Positions 35,485 to 43,067 of a DNA stretch of 64,000 nucleotides are shown here, piece after piece (the first letter of the stretch is position 1; each line of letters begins with the position of its first letter). Source of the stretch: Microbacterium oleivorans. GTDB lineage: Bacteria > Actinomycetota > Actinomycetes > Actinomycetales > Microbacteriaceae. The notes beneath the pieces were generated by a model that saw nothing but the letters and a program-made list of their open reading frames with translations, made no database searches and had not been told where the DNA came from. A program made the translations under genes and the position numbers. The stretch is from the NCBI RefSeq assembly GCF_001644225.1, contig NZ_LSTV01000001.1, positions 248,001 through 312,000 of the forward strand. Direction: 5' to 3'.

Positions 35485-35967
35485 ATGGCCGATGAGAAGG
35501 ATCCGCACGCGACACTGATCGACCTGCTGCCGAAGTTCCGCTTCGCGATGGTCACCACGATGAACGAGGAGGGTGCCCACACGGCGCGGCCGTTGACGGT
35601 GCAGGATCGCGAGTTCGACGGCGACCTGTGGTTCATTGTCGGTCGTGACTCGTCCGTCGTCGCGCATGTCGCCGCCCGTCCTCAGGTCGGCGTCGCGCTG
35701 AGCACGAACGACGCGTGGGTGTCGATCGCGGGCAACGCCGAGGTGGTCGACGACCTCGCACGACTGCGCGAGTACTGGTCGCCCGCGGTCGAGGCGTGGT
35801 TCCCCGACGGCCCCGAGGACCCGAACGTCACGCTGCTGAAGATCGATGCGGTGTCGGGGGAGTACTGGAGCAGCCCGGGAGGGGTCGTCGCCTCGGTGGT
35901 CAGCCTCGTCAAGTCGAAGATCACGGGTGAGCCGTACGAGGGGCGCAACGCGACCGTCGACCTCTGA
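35485..35967 (+). CDS. Pyridoxamine 5'-phosphate oxidase-like general stress protein
   Basis: The 160-aa protein is a split-barrel FMN-binding-fold member of the general-stress (GS26-like) group: FAMVTTMNEEGAHTARPLT at the N-terminus, LWFIVGRDSSVVAHVA in the middle. Probable flavin or F420 handling under stress; not a biosynthetic PNPOx. ATG is 6 nt after GAAGGAGG. Confidence 0.88.
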   Translation: MADEKDPHATLIDLLPKFRFAMVTTMNEEGAHTARPLTVQDREFDGDLWFIVGRDSSVVAHVAARPQVGVALSTNDAWVSIAGNAEVVDDLARLREYWSPAVEAWFPDGPEDPNVTLLKIDAVSGEYWSSPGGVVASVVSLVKSKITGEPYEGRNATVDL

Positions 35968-35988
35968 GCGTCCCCGGCGGATCGGGTC

Positions 35989-36028
35989 TGTCAAGGCCCT
36001 GAGCGGGACGCGGGCGGCTGCGTAGCGT
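35989..36028 (+). promoter_or_regulatory. TGTCAA-type promoter architecture (copy 2)
   Basis: TGTCAAGGCC starts at 35989 and the -10-like TAGCGT at 36023, 34 nt apart, upstream of the 51-aa acidic protein gene. It shares box and spacing with the copies at 35421 and 37228. Confidence 0.5.
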
Positions 36029-36065
36029 CGCCGTCACGTGACCGACAACGACCGGAAGGACTGCG

Positions 36066-36221
36066 ATGAGCGACACGAACGGCTCGGACGAGCACAACAC
36101 GCAGGGTGTCCCCGACGAGGGCGCCGACGCCGACACCGCGTCCGGCGGATCGCCCGACGAGAACCCGCCCGTCACGACGGACGAGGACGGTACTCCCATC
36201 GAGAACCCGTCGGGCGGCTGA
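36066..36221 (+). CDS. 51-aa acidic, disordered small protein
   Basis: The ORF from ATG 36066 (GGAAGGA 6 nt upstream) encodes 51 residues rich in Asp, Glu, Gly, Pro and Thr, with no hydrophobic core, ending DGTPIENPSGG. It is predicted disordered. No family assigned. A strong promoter-like region precedes it and a perfect terminator hairpin follows 18 bp later, which supports a real transcript. Confidence 0.65.
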   Translation: MSDTNGSDEHNTQGVPDEGADADTASGGSPDENPPVTTDEDGTPIENPSGG

Positions 36222-36239
36222 GTCCGCTCGGCGCAAGGC

Positions 36240-36279
36240 CTGCCGTCGCACGAGGATGTCCGCCTTCGTGCGACGGCAG
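36240..36279 (+). terminator. Terminator after the 51-aa protein gene
   Basis: CTGCCGTCGCACGA (36240-36253) and TCGTGCGACGGCAG (36266-36279) form a perfect 14-bp stem with a 12-nt loop. Confidence 0.75.
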
Positions 36280-36336
36280 TTCCGTGTGCGGGCATCGCCG
36301 AGCCGGTGCGGATGCCGCGCCCCGCCGCGCCGGGTG

Positions 36337-36519
36337 TCAGAACCGGGCGAGCAGGGACGCGCCGAAGGTCACCAGGAGGGCGACGGGGACGACGAGCAGA
36401 CCGATCGCCGCGATGCCGATGGCGACGATCGTGCCGAGCACCGACAGCACGGCCGCCGAGGCCGCGCCGCCCGCGCGGGCGACGGAATGCGAGCGTGTGG
36501 AGAGGGTCGCGGTAGCCAT
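36337..36519 (-). CDS. Small two-helix membrane protein
   Basis: The 60-aa protein has a polar Ser/Thr/Arg-rich N-terminus of 17 residues and then two adjoining hydrophobic helices to the C-terminus (LLARF). No family recognised. TAACGT (complement of 36526-36531) is 6 nt before the ATG, suggesting a leaderless start. The palindrome at 36575-36592 sits 44 nt beyond the -10, as in the unlinked gene at 11.8 kb. Confidence 0.65.
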   Translation of the reverse strand: MATATLSTRSHSVARAGGAASAAVLSVLGTIVAIGIAAIGLLVVPVALLVTFGASLLARF

Positions 36520-36563
36520 ACCCCGACGTTACGAATCGGCGCTCGTCGGCGCGTCCTTCGCGA

Positions 36564-36592
36564 GGGTGGCCCGGGTCATCCTCGGGGATGAT
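36564..36592 (-). promoter_or_regulatory. Palindromic operator shared with the 11.9-kb locus
   Basis: GTCATCC-TCGG-GGATGAT (36575-36592) is an inverted repeat with one outer mismatch; the adjacent bases 36564-36574 (AGGGTGGCCCG) also match 11875-11885 at most positions. Located 44 nt upstream of the -10 of a small membrane-protein gene. Confidence 0.6.
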
Positions 36593-36644
36593 GTCGGCCG
36601 CTAGAACGGTCGCGGCGAGGTCCCCGTCACCGCAGCCCATCCCT

Positions 36645-36691
36645 TCCCCTGTCGCGAAGTGCGGTGGGCCGCGGCGTGTTGTGACAGGGGA
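36645..36691. repeat. 47-bp palindromic repeat, unit 1
   Basis: The unit is bounded by TCCCCTGTC and its complement GACAGGGGA and contains GCGGCGTGTTG near the right arm. About 38 of 47 bases match unit 2, including the arms. It lies in a 377-bp gene-free stretch (36520-36896) that otherwise holds the palindromic operator and the guanidine riboswitch. Confidence 0.75.
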
Positions 36692-36717
36692 GTGATGACG
36701 GCGCGCCGCGGCATCCG

Positions 36718-36764
36718 TTCCCTGTCACGAAACGCGGCGCGGCACGGCGTGTTGCGACAGGGGA
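36718..36764. repeat. 47-bp palindromic repeat, unit 2
   Basis: Second unit, same orientation, 26 bp after unit 1. Bounded by TTCCCTGTC and GACAGGGGA. Several differences between the units fall at paired arm positions (for example the GCGAA/TTGTG pair becomes ACGAA/TTGCG). Confidence 0.75.
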
Positions 36765-36841
36765 GCGGCGCGGCGCCATCGCCTCTGCACCGGGTCTGCA
36801 CAGGCAGCCTCGATAGACTCGGCGGCAGGCCCCGACCGGGC

Positions 36842-36884
36842 CTCCGGACGAGGGTTCAGTACCCGGTGAGCGACAAGACTGGCC
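36842..36884 (+). ncRNA. Guanidine-III (ykkC-III) riboswitch
   Basis: The segment contains the conserved blocks CCGGACGAGG (36844-36853), GTACCCGGT (36859-36867) and GACAAGAC (36872-36879) in the order and spacing of the guanidine-III class known from Thermobifida. Between them CAGT (36857-36860) pairs with ACTG (36878-36881), replacing the Thermobifida pairing with a covarying one. It ends a few bases before the GGAGG of the SMR gene, so ligand binding would control [11 protein letters not shown] initiation. No terminator stem is seen. Confidence 0.88.
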
Positions 36885-36896
36885 AGGAGGTCAGTG

Positions 36897-37217
36897 ATGC
36901 TGTCGTGGATCGTTCTCATCGTCGCCGGGATGCTCGAAGCCGTGTGGGCCACCGCGCTCGGGCGCTCCGAAGGCTTCACGAAGCTGTGGCCGACGATCAC
37001 CTTCGGTGTCGCGCTCGTCGCCAGCATGGGCGGTCTCGCCTTCGCGCTGCGCGAGATCCCCACCGGGACGGGGTACGCCGTGTGGGTCGGCATCGGGGCA
37101 TCCCTCACCGTGGTCTGGGCGATGGTGACGGGCGCCGAGTCGGTCTCCGTGGTGAAGATCCTGCTCATCCTCGGCCTCGTCGCGTGCATCGTCGGGCTCA
37201 AGCTCGTCTCGGATTGA
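36897..37217 (+). CDS. sugE: SMR-family guanidinium exporter (Gdx/SugE)
   Basis: The 106-aa four-helix protein has the SMR glutamate in helix 1 (GMLEAVWATALGRSEGFT), a helix-2/3 region matching the SugE/Gdx rather than the EmrE subtype (REIPTGTGYAVWVGIG), and the C-terminal IVGLKLVSD. The Gdx subtype exports guanidinium in exchange for protons, and the guanidine-III riboswitch just upstream independently supports this. The ATG at 36897 is 6 nt after GGAGG; a GTG one codon earlier is possible. Confidence 0.93.
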   Translation: MLSWIVLIVAGMLEAVWATALGRSEGFTKLWPTITFGVALVASMGGLAFALREIPTGTGYAVWVGIGASLTVVWAMVTGAESVSVVKILLILGLVACIVGLKLVSD

Positions 37218-37227
37218 CGCGCCGCCC

Positions 37228-37266
37228 TGTCAACCCCGGGCATCCGCGCGAGCGTCGCGTTAGCGT
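37228..37266 (+). promoter_or_regulatory. TGTCAA-type promoter architecture (copy 3)
   Basis: TGTCAACCCC starts at 37228 and TAGCGT at 37261, 33 nt apart, before the 49-aa acidic protein gene. Same layout as 35421 and 35989. Confidence 0.5.
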
Positions 37267-37302
37267 CACGTCCACAGAGGACACCGACCGACGGAGGGCG
37301 AC

Positions 37303-37452
37303 ATGACCGGCGACGACCGCAGCACCGACGACAACGCGTACGAGGGGCCGGATGTGGAACTCCCCACCCACGACGGCGCGGTACCGGGCGGCGTCCCGCC
37401 TTTCGGCCAGCCCGTCCACCCGGACGAGGACCAGGACCCGCGCGAGGACTGA
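37303..37452 (+). CDS. 49-aa acidic, disordered small protein
   Basis: The ATG at 37303 follows GGAGGG and opens a 49-codon frame very rich in Asp, Pro and Gly (ends HPDEDQDPRED). Like the 51-aa protein at 36066 it is acidic, has no hydrophobic segment, and is preceded by the same TGTCAA-type promoter; sequence similarity between the two is only compositional. A terminator hairpin follows 15 bp later. Confidence 0.6.
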   Translation: MTGDDRSTDDNAYEGPDVELPTHDGAVPGGVPPFGQPVHPDEDQDPRED

Positions 37453-37467
37453 GGTCCCGCGGAACGA

Positions 37468-37502
37468 CGAAGGGGACCCGGCGCGATGCCGAGTCCCCTT
37501 CG
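37468..37502. terminator. Terminator between the small protein gene and tRNA-Arg
   Basis: CGAAGGGGACCCGG (37468-37481) and CCGAGTCCCCTTCG (37489-37502) form a 14-bp stem with one mismatch and a 7-nt loop. It can serve both the plus-strand 49-aa gene and the minus-strand tRNA. Confidence 0.65.
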
Positions 37503-37510
37503 CTTCCGTG

Positions 37511-37583
37511 TGCCCCCGGAGGGATTCGAACCCCCGACTTCTGGTACCGGAAACCAACGCTCTATCCCCTGAGCTACGGAGGC
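37511..37583 (-). tRNA. tRNA-Arg (anticodon CCG)
   Basis: The minus strand folds as a 73-nt tRNA: acceptor GCCTCCG/CGGGGGC with discriminator A, D-arm around AGCTCAGGGGATAGAGC, anticodon stem TTGGT/ACCAG enclosing TTCCGGT with anticodon CCG, and T-arm GGGGGTTCGAATCCC(T). CCA is not encoded. It reads the CGG arginine codon, common in this genome. Confidence 0.95.
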
Positions 37584-37654
37584 GTACCGATCGAGACTAT
37601 CACCGGTGCGGCCGCTCCCGCGCGCACGTCCACGCCGTCGCCTAGCCTGAAGCG

Positions 37655-38380
37655 ATGACCTCCTCCGCTCCCGCCCCGACCGCGCGGGAGCAGCTCGTCG
37701 GCCTCGTCGAATCCGTCGCGAGCGGCGCCGCCCAGCCGGGTTTCGAGGTGCTGCGCTCGATGCCCGAGGTGCCGGGTGCCCGGCCGGCGGCGGTGCTCAT
37801 CCTGTTCGGCGTCCTCGACGACGTGCCGGCCGACCGCGAGGCGGCTGAGAGCGCCGTCTCCCGCGATCTCGACGTGCTGCTGCTCTCCCGGGCCGAGACG
37901 CTCCGCGCCCACCCGGGACAGGTCGCGTTCCCCGGCGGACGGGTCGATCCGGGGGATGCGGATGCCGTCGCGACATCCCTCCGCGAGGCGTGGGAGGAGA
38001 CGGGGCTCGAGATCGACGGGGTCGACGTCCTCGGCACGCTCGAGCCGATCCCGCTCGAGTTCTCCCGCCACCTCGTGACACCCGTGGTCGCGTGGTGGCG
38101 CCGCCCCTCACCCGTCCGCGTCGTGGACGAGGCCGAGTCGGCGGACGTCTTCCGCGCTCCCGTCGCCGATCTGCTCGACCCCGCCCACCGGGGCGTCACC
38201 GTCGTGCGGAGCGACCGGGGCGAGTTCCGAGGGCCCGCGTTCCTCATCCCGACACCCCGCGGCGACCGCCTCGTATGGGGGTTCACCGCCATGATCCTGG
38301 CGGGCCTGTTCACCCGGCTCGGCTGGGAGGAGCCGTGGGATGCGGGCCGCGTCATCCCCCTGCCGGGTCAGAACGCGTAG
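37655..38380 (+). CDS. CoA pyrophosphatase-type Nudix hydrolase
   Basis: The 241-aa protein has the Nudix box G(GRVDPGDADAVATSL)REAWEETGL and, before it, LSRAETLRAHPGQVAFPGG, the extra motif of CoA-diphosphatases (NUDT7/8-like). It would cleave CoA or related nucleotides into phosphopantetheine and 3',5'-ADP. The start is fixed by TAGCCT 6 nt upstream. Confidence 0.9.
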   Translation: MTSSAPAPTAREQLVGLVESVASGAAQPGFEVLRSMPEVPGARPAAVLILFGVLDDVPADREAAESAVSRDLDVLLLSRAETLRAHPGQVAFPGGRVDPGDADAVATSLREAWEETGLEIDGVDVLGTLEPIPLEFSRHLVTPVVAWWRRPSPVRVVDEAESADVFRAPVADLLDPAHRGVTVVRSDRGEFRGPAFLIPTPRGDRLVWGFTAMILAGLFTRLGWEEPWDAGRVIPLPGQNA

Positions 38381-39372
38381 AAGTTCGCGTAGTCCGACAG
38401 CAGCAGGTCGGTCGCATCCTCCGGGACGAGGTAGGCGACGAGACCCTCGACCGTCTCGCCCTCGGCGATCGTGCCCTGGTCGACCAGCAGCGTCGTGTCG
38501 TCAGGCGGCACGACGTACGCGCTCGGGTAGCTCATCCCGTCCGGGGTCGCGACCGACAGGTCGTACGACGCGTACGACGCCTCGATGCCCTCGGGGTCGA
38601 GTCCCGTCACCGTCATCTCGACGAGGACGTACCGCATGCCGGTGATGTCCCTCTCGTTGTAGGCGTTCCACCCCAGGATCTCGTCGGTGGCGTCCTCGTC
38701 GACGAGCCGGACGTCGGCACGGTACTCGTCGCGCGACGACGACCCCGCCACGTACGGCAGGGGGAGCGGGTCCTCCAAAGACCCGGGACCGGTCTCGGGG
38801 GCGTAGGGCTCGAAGCCGCGGTCCGAGGGGGATGCCTCGGGTGCCGGTGCCGCGCCCGCATCGGGATCGTTGTACGACGGGCTCGGCGCCCAGATCAGGG
38901 AGCCGATCGAGATGGACACGATGAGCGCCCACGCCAGTCCGAGGCCGGACAGGACCGTGCCGGTCACCGCGAGCGCCTTGCGCTGCCGGCGGACGAGGGC
39001 GATCACGCCGATGACGGCGCCGGCCAGGGCGATGAGGAGTCCGAGGAACGGGATCCACGCCGACAGGAAGGCCGCGATGCCGAGCACGAGGGCCGCGACG
39101 GCCCACCCCTGCGGCGCGCTCGGCGGCAGGACGGGGCCGCCGTACGGTGCGTACCCCGCCGGCGGCGCTCCGTACTGTGCCGGCGGCGCTCCGTAGGGCG
39201 CGTGCGGCGGCACCGGGCCGTACGCCGGCACGGGACCCTGCGCCGGAGGAACGGTCGCCGCGTCTGCGGGCAGGAACGGGGGAGCGGCGTGCCACGCCGC
39301 GCCGTCCCAGTAGCGGAGTTCGTTGCCGGCGTGCGGAGCCGGATACCACCCGGCAGGCGTCGTTTCGCTCAC
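38368..39372 (-). CDS. DUF2510 membrane protein with DUF4352-like C-terminal domain
   Basis: The 334-aa protein has a DUF2510 domain at the N-terminus (GWYPAPHAGNELRYWDGAAWH), a Pro/Tyr/Gly-rich linker with GAPPAQYGAPPAGYAPYGG repeats, two to three transmembrane helices around residues 90-155, and an extracytoplasmic beta-rich C-terminal part (about 190-334) resembling DUF4352. Function unknown. The GTG at 39372 follows AGGGGG by 6 nt. Its end overlaps the 3' end of the convergent Nudix gene by 13 bp. Confidence 0.82.
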   Translation of the reverse strand: MSETTPAGWYPAPHAGNELRYWDGAAWHAAPPFLPADAATVPPAQGPVPAYGPVPPHAPYGAPPAQYGAPPAGYAPYGGPVLPPSAPQGWAVAALVLGIAAFLSAWIPFLGLLIALAGAVIGVIALVRRQRKALAVTGTVLSGLGLAWALIVSISIGSLIWAPSPSYNDPDAGAAPAPEASPSDRGFEPYAPETGPGSLEDPLPLPYVAGSSSRDEYRADVRLVDEDATDEILGWNAYNERDITGMRYVLVEMTVTGLDPEGIEASYASYDLSVATPDGMSYPSAYVVPPDDTTLLVDQGTIAEGETVEGLVAYLVPEDATDLLLSDYANFYAF

Positions 39373-39499
39373 GTGTGTGTCCCCCTCGTCGATGCAGAGA
39401 GAGCCCACCGGCCCCCTTCCACGACGAGCGTACAAGCGCAAGGGGGAGCGCCTCCGGGACTGTCCACCGTAGCGTCGACGCGGTAGGAAGGGAGCCCAC

Positions 39500-40144
39500 A
39501 TGGCACGCATCACGATCATCGGGGGACACGGGAAGGTCGCGCTGCTGCTTGCGCCGCTCCTGGTCGAGGCCGGACACGACGTCACGTCCGTCATCCGCAA
39601 CCCGGAGCACGAGCAGGACGTCGCCCGCACGGGTGCCCGCCCGGTCGTCGCCGACGTCGCGGCATCCGATCTCGACGCCCTCACCGATCTGCTGGCCGAC
39701 AGCGATGCCGTGGTCTGGTCCGCCGGTGCCGGTGGCGGCTCGCCCGAGCGCACCTACGCGGTGGATCGGGATGCCGCGATCCGATCGATCGACGCGGCCG
39801 TCGCTGCTGAGGCGCGCCGCTACGTCATGGTGTCGTACTTCGGCGCCGGGCCGGATCACGGGGTCGACCCGTCGGACGGTTTCTACGCGTACGCCGAGGC
39901 GAAGGCGGCGGCGGACGAACACCTGCGAGGCGCCGACCTCGACTGGACGATCCTCGCGCCGTCGGCGCTGACCCTCGACGAGCCCACCGGCAAGATCGAC
40001 GCCCGCGCCGACGAAGGGACCTCGGTCCCGCGTGCGGACGTCGCCGCCGTGATCGCGGCGGTGCTGGCGGAACCGGCCACGATCGGACGCACGGTCTCGT
40101 TCAACACCGGCGACGTGCCGATCGCCGAGGCCATCCGGCCGTGA
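39500..40144 (+). CDS. NAD(P)-binding atypical SDR (SDR_a5-like)
   Basis: The 214-aa protein has an N-terminal Rossmann motif IIGGHGKVALLLAPLL and the segments VVWSAGAGGG, VMVSYFGAG, YAEAKAAADEHLRG and DWTILAPSALT typical of the atypical SDR group (YwnB/BLVRB-like). Substrate unknown. ATG follows GGAAGGGAG. Confidence 0.88.
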   Translation: MARITIIGGHGKVALLLAPLLVEAGHDVTSVIRNPEHEQDVARTGARPVVADVAASDLDALTDLLADSDAVVWSAGAGGGSPERTYAVDRDAAIRSIDAAVAAEARRYVMVSYFGAGPDHGVDPSDGFYAYAEAKAAADEHLRGADLDWTILAPSALTLDEPTGKIDARADEGTSVPRADVAAVIAAVLAEPATIGRTVSFNTGDVPIAEAIRP

Positions 40145-40148
40145 GCGG

Positions 40149-40940
40149 TCAGGGCCGGACGGGCGCCGACTCGTCCTCGGTCGGGGCGACGGCGTCGGTG
40201 CTCGCGCTGCGGTCGACGAGCGCCTGCTGAAGCCGCTCGGCGAGGTACGCGTGACCCGGGTCGGAAGGATGCCGCTTGCCGGCGCCGACGTCGATCACGT
40301 CGAGGTAGTTGGCGGGGGTGACCCACTGCTCCTGGAGCGGCGAGATGTACCACCAGTGCCGGTCGGCGGCCGCCTTCTGGAGGTCGCGGTCGATGCGGGC
40401 GGTGCCCTCGTCGATCGGGAACTGGTGCGGGGTCGGCCCGAAGATCACGATCTGCGCGTGCGGGTACAGCCGGGCGAAGACGTCCCAGGTGGCGTCGACG
40501 GCCTCGCGGTAGCCGCGCTCGCCCTGCTGACGGTCGTTGATCGAGCCCTGGATGATGATCAGGTCGTAGTCGGCGGCCGGATCGAGCCACTTCGCCCGCG
40601 TGCGGAAGTCGGGACCGTCCCACCCGGGCTTCATGTACCCCGAGCCGCGGACGCCGTCGACGGTCACGTCCCACCCGGTGAGCCGCTCGAGGCGGTACGC
40701 GTAGCCGTCCGTGGGGACGGTCGCTGCCGCGCCGTAGGTCCAGGAGTCGCCGAAGACGAGCACGTCGGCGTCGGCCGGGAGCGAGAGCGGCTCGACGGTG
40801 GAGACGCCGTCCGATGAGGAGGCGGCGTCGACGGCGGAGATGCTGCGCCACGGCTGCCACGCGGCGAGCGCGACGATGGCGGCGACTCCGACGGCGATGA
40901 TCCCCAGTCCCCACCCCCGAGCGCGTCGTTCAGAGGTCAT
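40149..40940 (-). CDS. Membrane-anchored SGNH/GDSL hydrolase
   Basis: The 263-aa protein has a single N-terminal membrane helix (about residues 10-27), then block I LVFGDSWTYG, block III QGSINDRQQG and block V HPSDPGHAYLAE with the catalytic Asp and His. It would be an extracytoplasmic esterase or acyl-hydrolase on cell-envelope glycans or lipids. It converges on the preceding gene with 4 bp between stops. Confidence 0.88.
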   Translation of the reverse strand: MTSERRARGWGLGIIAVGVAAIVALAAWQPWRSISAVDAASSSDGVSTVEPLSLPADADVLVFGDSWTYGAAATVPTDGYAYRLERLTGWDVTVDGVRGSGYMKPGWDGPDFRTRAKWLDPAADYDLIIIQGSINDRQQGERGYREAVDATWDVFARLYPHAQIVIFGPTPHQFPIDEGTARIDRDLQKAAADRHWWYISPLQEQWVTPANYLDVIDVGAGKRHPSDPGHAYLAERLQQALVDRSASTDAVAPTEDESAPVRP

Positions 40941-41006
40941 GCGACGAGGGTAAGCGATGATCCCCGAACTCGCCGAGCACGATCTTCACCGTGGGAGGAT
41001 TGCTCG

Positions 41007-41831
41007 GTGCAGCGTGTCGTCACGGCGGAACTCGACCTCGATCTCGAGGGCGAGCTCGACCTCATCCTCTCCGTCGCCGTGGCCGCCGGCACTCCGCTCG
41101 CCCACGAGCGCCTCCGCATCCTGCGGAACGGCGAGGATCTGCCCGCCGTGACGGTGACGGATGCCGTGGGCACGCGGCTGCACCGCCTCCGCGTCGGGGC
41201 GGGCCCCGTGCAGGTGCGGTACGACGCACGCGTCGACGGGCCGCTCGCCGTGGCCCCGGCCTCCGACCTCGACACCGCCGTCTACCTCCGGCCGAGCCGC
41301 TACGCCCCGTCGGACTCCGTCTTCGCGCAGGCGCGCCGCCAGTTCGGGGGGCTCCGCGGCACCGACCTCCTCGCCGCCGTCGAGTCGTTCGTCGCCGAGA
41401 CCGTCACCTATTCGCCCGGTCTGTCCCTCGGCACCGACTCGGCCGTCACGACGCTCGCCACGGGGCAGGGCGTCTGCCGCGATTACGCGCACCTCGTCAT
41501 CGCGCTCCTGCGGGCGATGGATGTCCCCGCCCGCTACGTCGCGTGCTACGCACCGGGTCTCGTCCCGATGGACTTCCACGCAGTCGCCGAGGCGTGGATC
41601 GACGGGCGCTGGCTCGTCGTCGACGCGACCCGGCTGTCGAACCGTCGCGGGCTGGTGCGCATCGCCACGGGGCGGGATGCCGCGGACTGCGCCTTCCTCA
41701 GCTATTACGGTGCGAACCTGGCGCTGCGACGGCTCGTCGTGGACGCGTGCGTCGACGCCGACGACGCGGTCGCCGCCGCGGCATCCGATCCGCAGCAGGA
41801 CGATCGGGCAGCGCTGGTCTCGATCGGGTGA
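41007..41831 (+). CDS. Transglutaminase-like protein
   Basis: The 274-aa protein has the transglutaminase catalytic triad: Cys in ATGQGVCRDYAHL, His in MDFHAVAEAWI and Asp in VVDATRL. The N-terminal ~110 residues form the beta-sandwich of the bacterial transglutaminase N family. It may act as a protease or peptide ligase; no partner ATP-grasp or alpha-E gene is nearby. GTG at 41007 is 7 nt after GGGAGGA. Confidence 0.9.
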   Translation: MQRVVTAELDLDLEGELDLILSVAVAAGTPLAHERLRILRNGEDLPAVTVTDAVGTRLHRLRVGAGPVQVRYDARVDGPLAVAPASDLDTAVYLRPSRYAPSDSVFAQARRQFGGLRGTDLLAAVESFVAETVTYSPGLSLGTDSAVTTLATGQGVCRDYAHLVIALLRAMDVPARYVACYAPGLVPMDFHAVAEAWIDGRWLVVDATRLSNRRGLVRIATGRDAADCAFLSYYGANLALRRLVVDACVDADDAVAAAASDPQQDDRAALVSIG

Positions 41832-41865
41832 TTAGGGTGATGCGTAGGACATCGGGGAGGTGCGG

Positions 41866-43038
41866 GTGAAGACCGCGGATGACGCCATTCGGCGAGCGAT
41901 CATCGAGGACTACCGCGTGCTGGGCGAGGCCCCGGAAGCGGACCTCCAGGGCCTGGTGCAGCTGGCCGCCACCGTGTGCGGCGTCCCCACCGCGGTCATC
42001 AACCTCATCGACGATCGGTTCCAGCATCAGATCGCGGCGGTCGGCATCGAGCCGGCGGTCTGCAGCCGCGAGGACTCGATGTGCGCGGTCGTGTTCCGCA
42101 AGCCGGGTCACACCGTCGTCACCGACGCGAGCCTCGACGAGCGATTCGCGGGCAATCCGTTCGTGACCGGGGAGGTCGCCAACGTCAAGTTCTACGCCTC
42201 GAGCCCACTCATCACCCCGATGGGGGTGCCCATCGGCACCATCTGCATCTTCGACGAGGTGCCCCGTGAGCTCCCCGAGGACGAGAGTGCGGCGCTCGCC
42301 CTCATCGCGCGCCAGATCGTCGACGTGCTCGAACTGCGACGCATCTCGCGGGAGCTCGGCGAGTCGAACGAGCAGCTCGAGAACTTCGCGGCACAGGTCG
42401 CGCACGACCTCCGCAACCCGCTGACCGCGCTCACCGGATACATCGAGCTCGCCGCGGACGTCCCCGAGGTCGCAGATCTCCCCGCGGCGTCGCGCGCGCT
42501 CGCCCGCGCCGAGTCGGTCGCCGACAGGATGTCGGGGATGATCGCGCGGCTGCTGGACTACGCGCGCGTCGGCGGATCGCCCATCCGTCGCACCGCGGTC
42601 GACGTCGAACCGCTCGTCGCCTCGACGATGGAGGACCTCCGCAGCGCGGGCGAGGACAACGGCGCCGAGGTGACGGTCGAGGCATCCGTCCCCGTCCAGG
42701 CCGACCCGACCCTGGCAAGCGTCCTCGTGCAGAACCTCGTCGGGAACGCGGTCAAGTTCGCCGGGACCGGCGGTCGCCTCCCGCGGGTCGTCGTCTCGGT
42801 CGGAACGGTCGCGTCCGGCGTGCGCATCGTCGTCGACGACAACGGCCCGGGTGTGCCGGTCGCCGAGCGGGAGCTCGTGCTCGAGCCGCTCGAGCGCGGA
42901 TCGAACGCCGAGGCCCCCGGCTTCGGGATCGGCCTCGCGACGTGCCGTCGCATCGTCGAGTCCCACGGCGGCCGCCTCGGGATCGACGATTCGCCGCTCG
43001 GGGGAGCCCGCATCTGGGTCGTCCTGCCGTCGGCGTGA
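41866..43038 (+). CDS. Cytoplasmic GAF sensor histidine kinase
   Basis: The 390-aa protein has an N-terminal GAF domain (about residues 20-150; ICIFDEVP near its end), a HisKA domain with the phospho-acceptor in VAHDLRNPLTALTGY (His near residue 180) and a HATPase_c domain with N-box LVQNLVGNAVKF, G1 DDNGPGVP and G2 GFGIGLATCRRIVESHGG. No transmembrane helix, so the GAF domain senses an internal signal. No response regulator gene is adjacent, so it is an orphan kinase. The GTG at 41866 is 5 nt after GGGGAGG; another GTG at 41860 lies inside that site. Confidence 0.9.
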   Translation: MKTADDAIRRAIIEDYRVLGEAPEADLQGLVQLAATVCGVPTAVINLIDDRFQHQIAAVGIEPAVCSREDSMCAVVFRKPGHTVVTDASLDERFAGNPFVTGEVANVKFYASSPLITPMGVPIGTICIFDEVPRELPEDESAALALIARQIVDVLELRRISRELGESNEQLENFAAQVAHDLRNPLTALTGYIELAADVPEVADLPAASRALARAESVADRMSGMIARLLDYARVGGSPIRRTAVDVEPLVASTMEDLRSAGEDNGAEVTVEASVPVQADPTLASVLVQNLVGNAVKFAGTGGRLPRVVVSVGTVASGVRIVVDDNGPGVPVAERELVLEPLERGSNAEAPGFGIGLATCRRIVESHGGRLGIDDSPLGGARIWVVLPSA

Positions 43039-43067
43039 GGGTCTCCCGACCGTAGACTTATCGGGTT

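Noticed and set aside
36222..36336. Possible small gene after the 51-aa protein gene
   Set aside because: The segment is occupied by a terminator hairpin; no frame with start and ribosome site was found.
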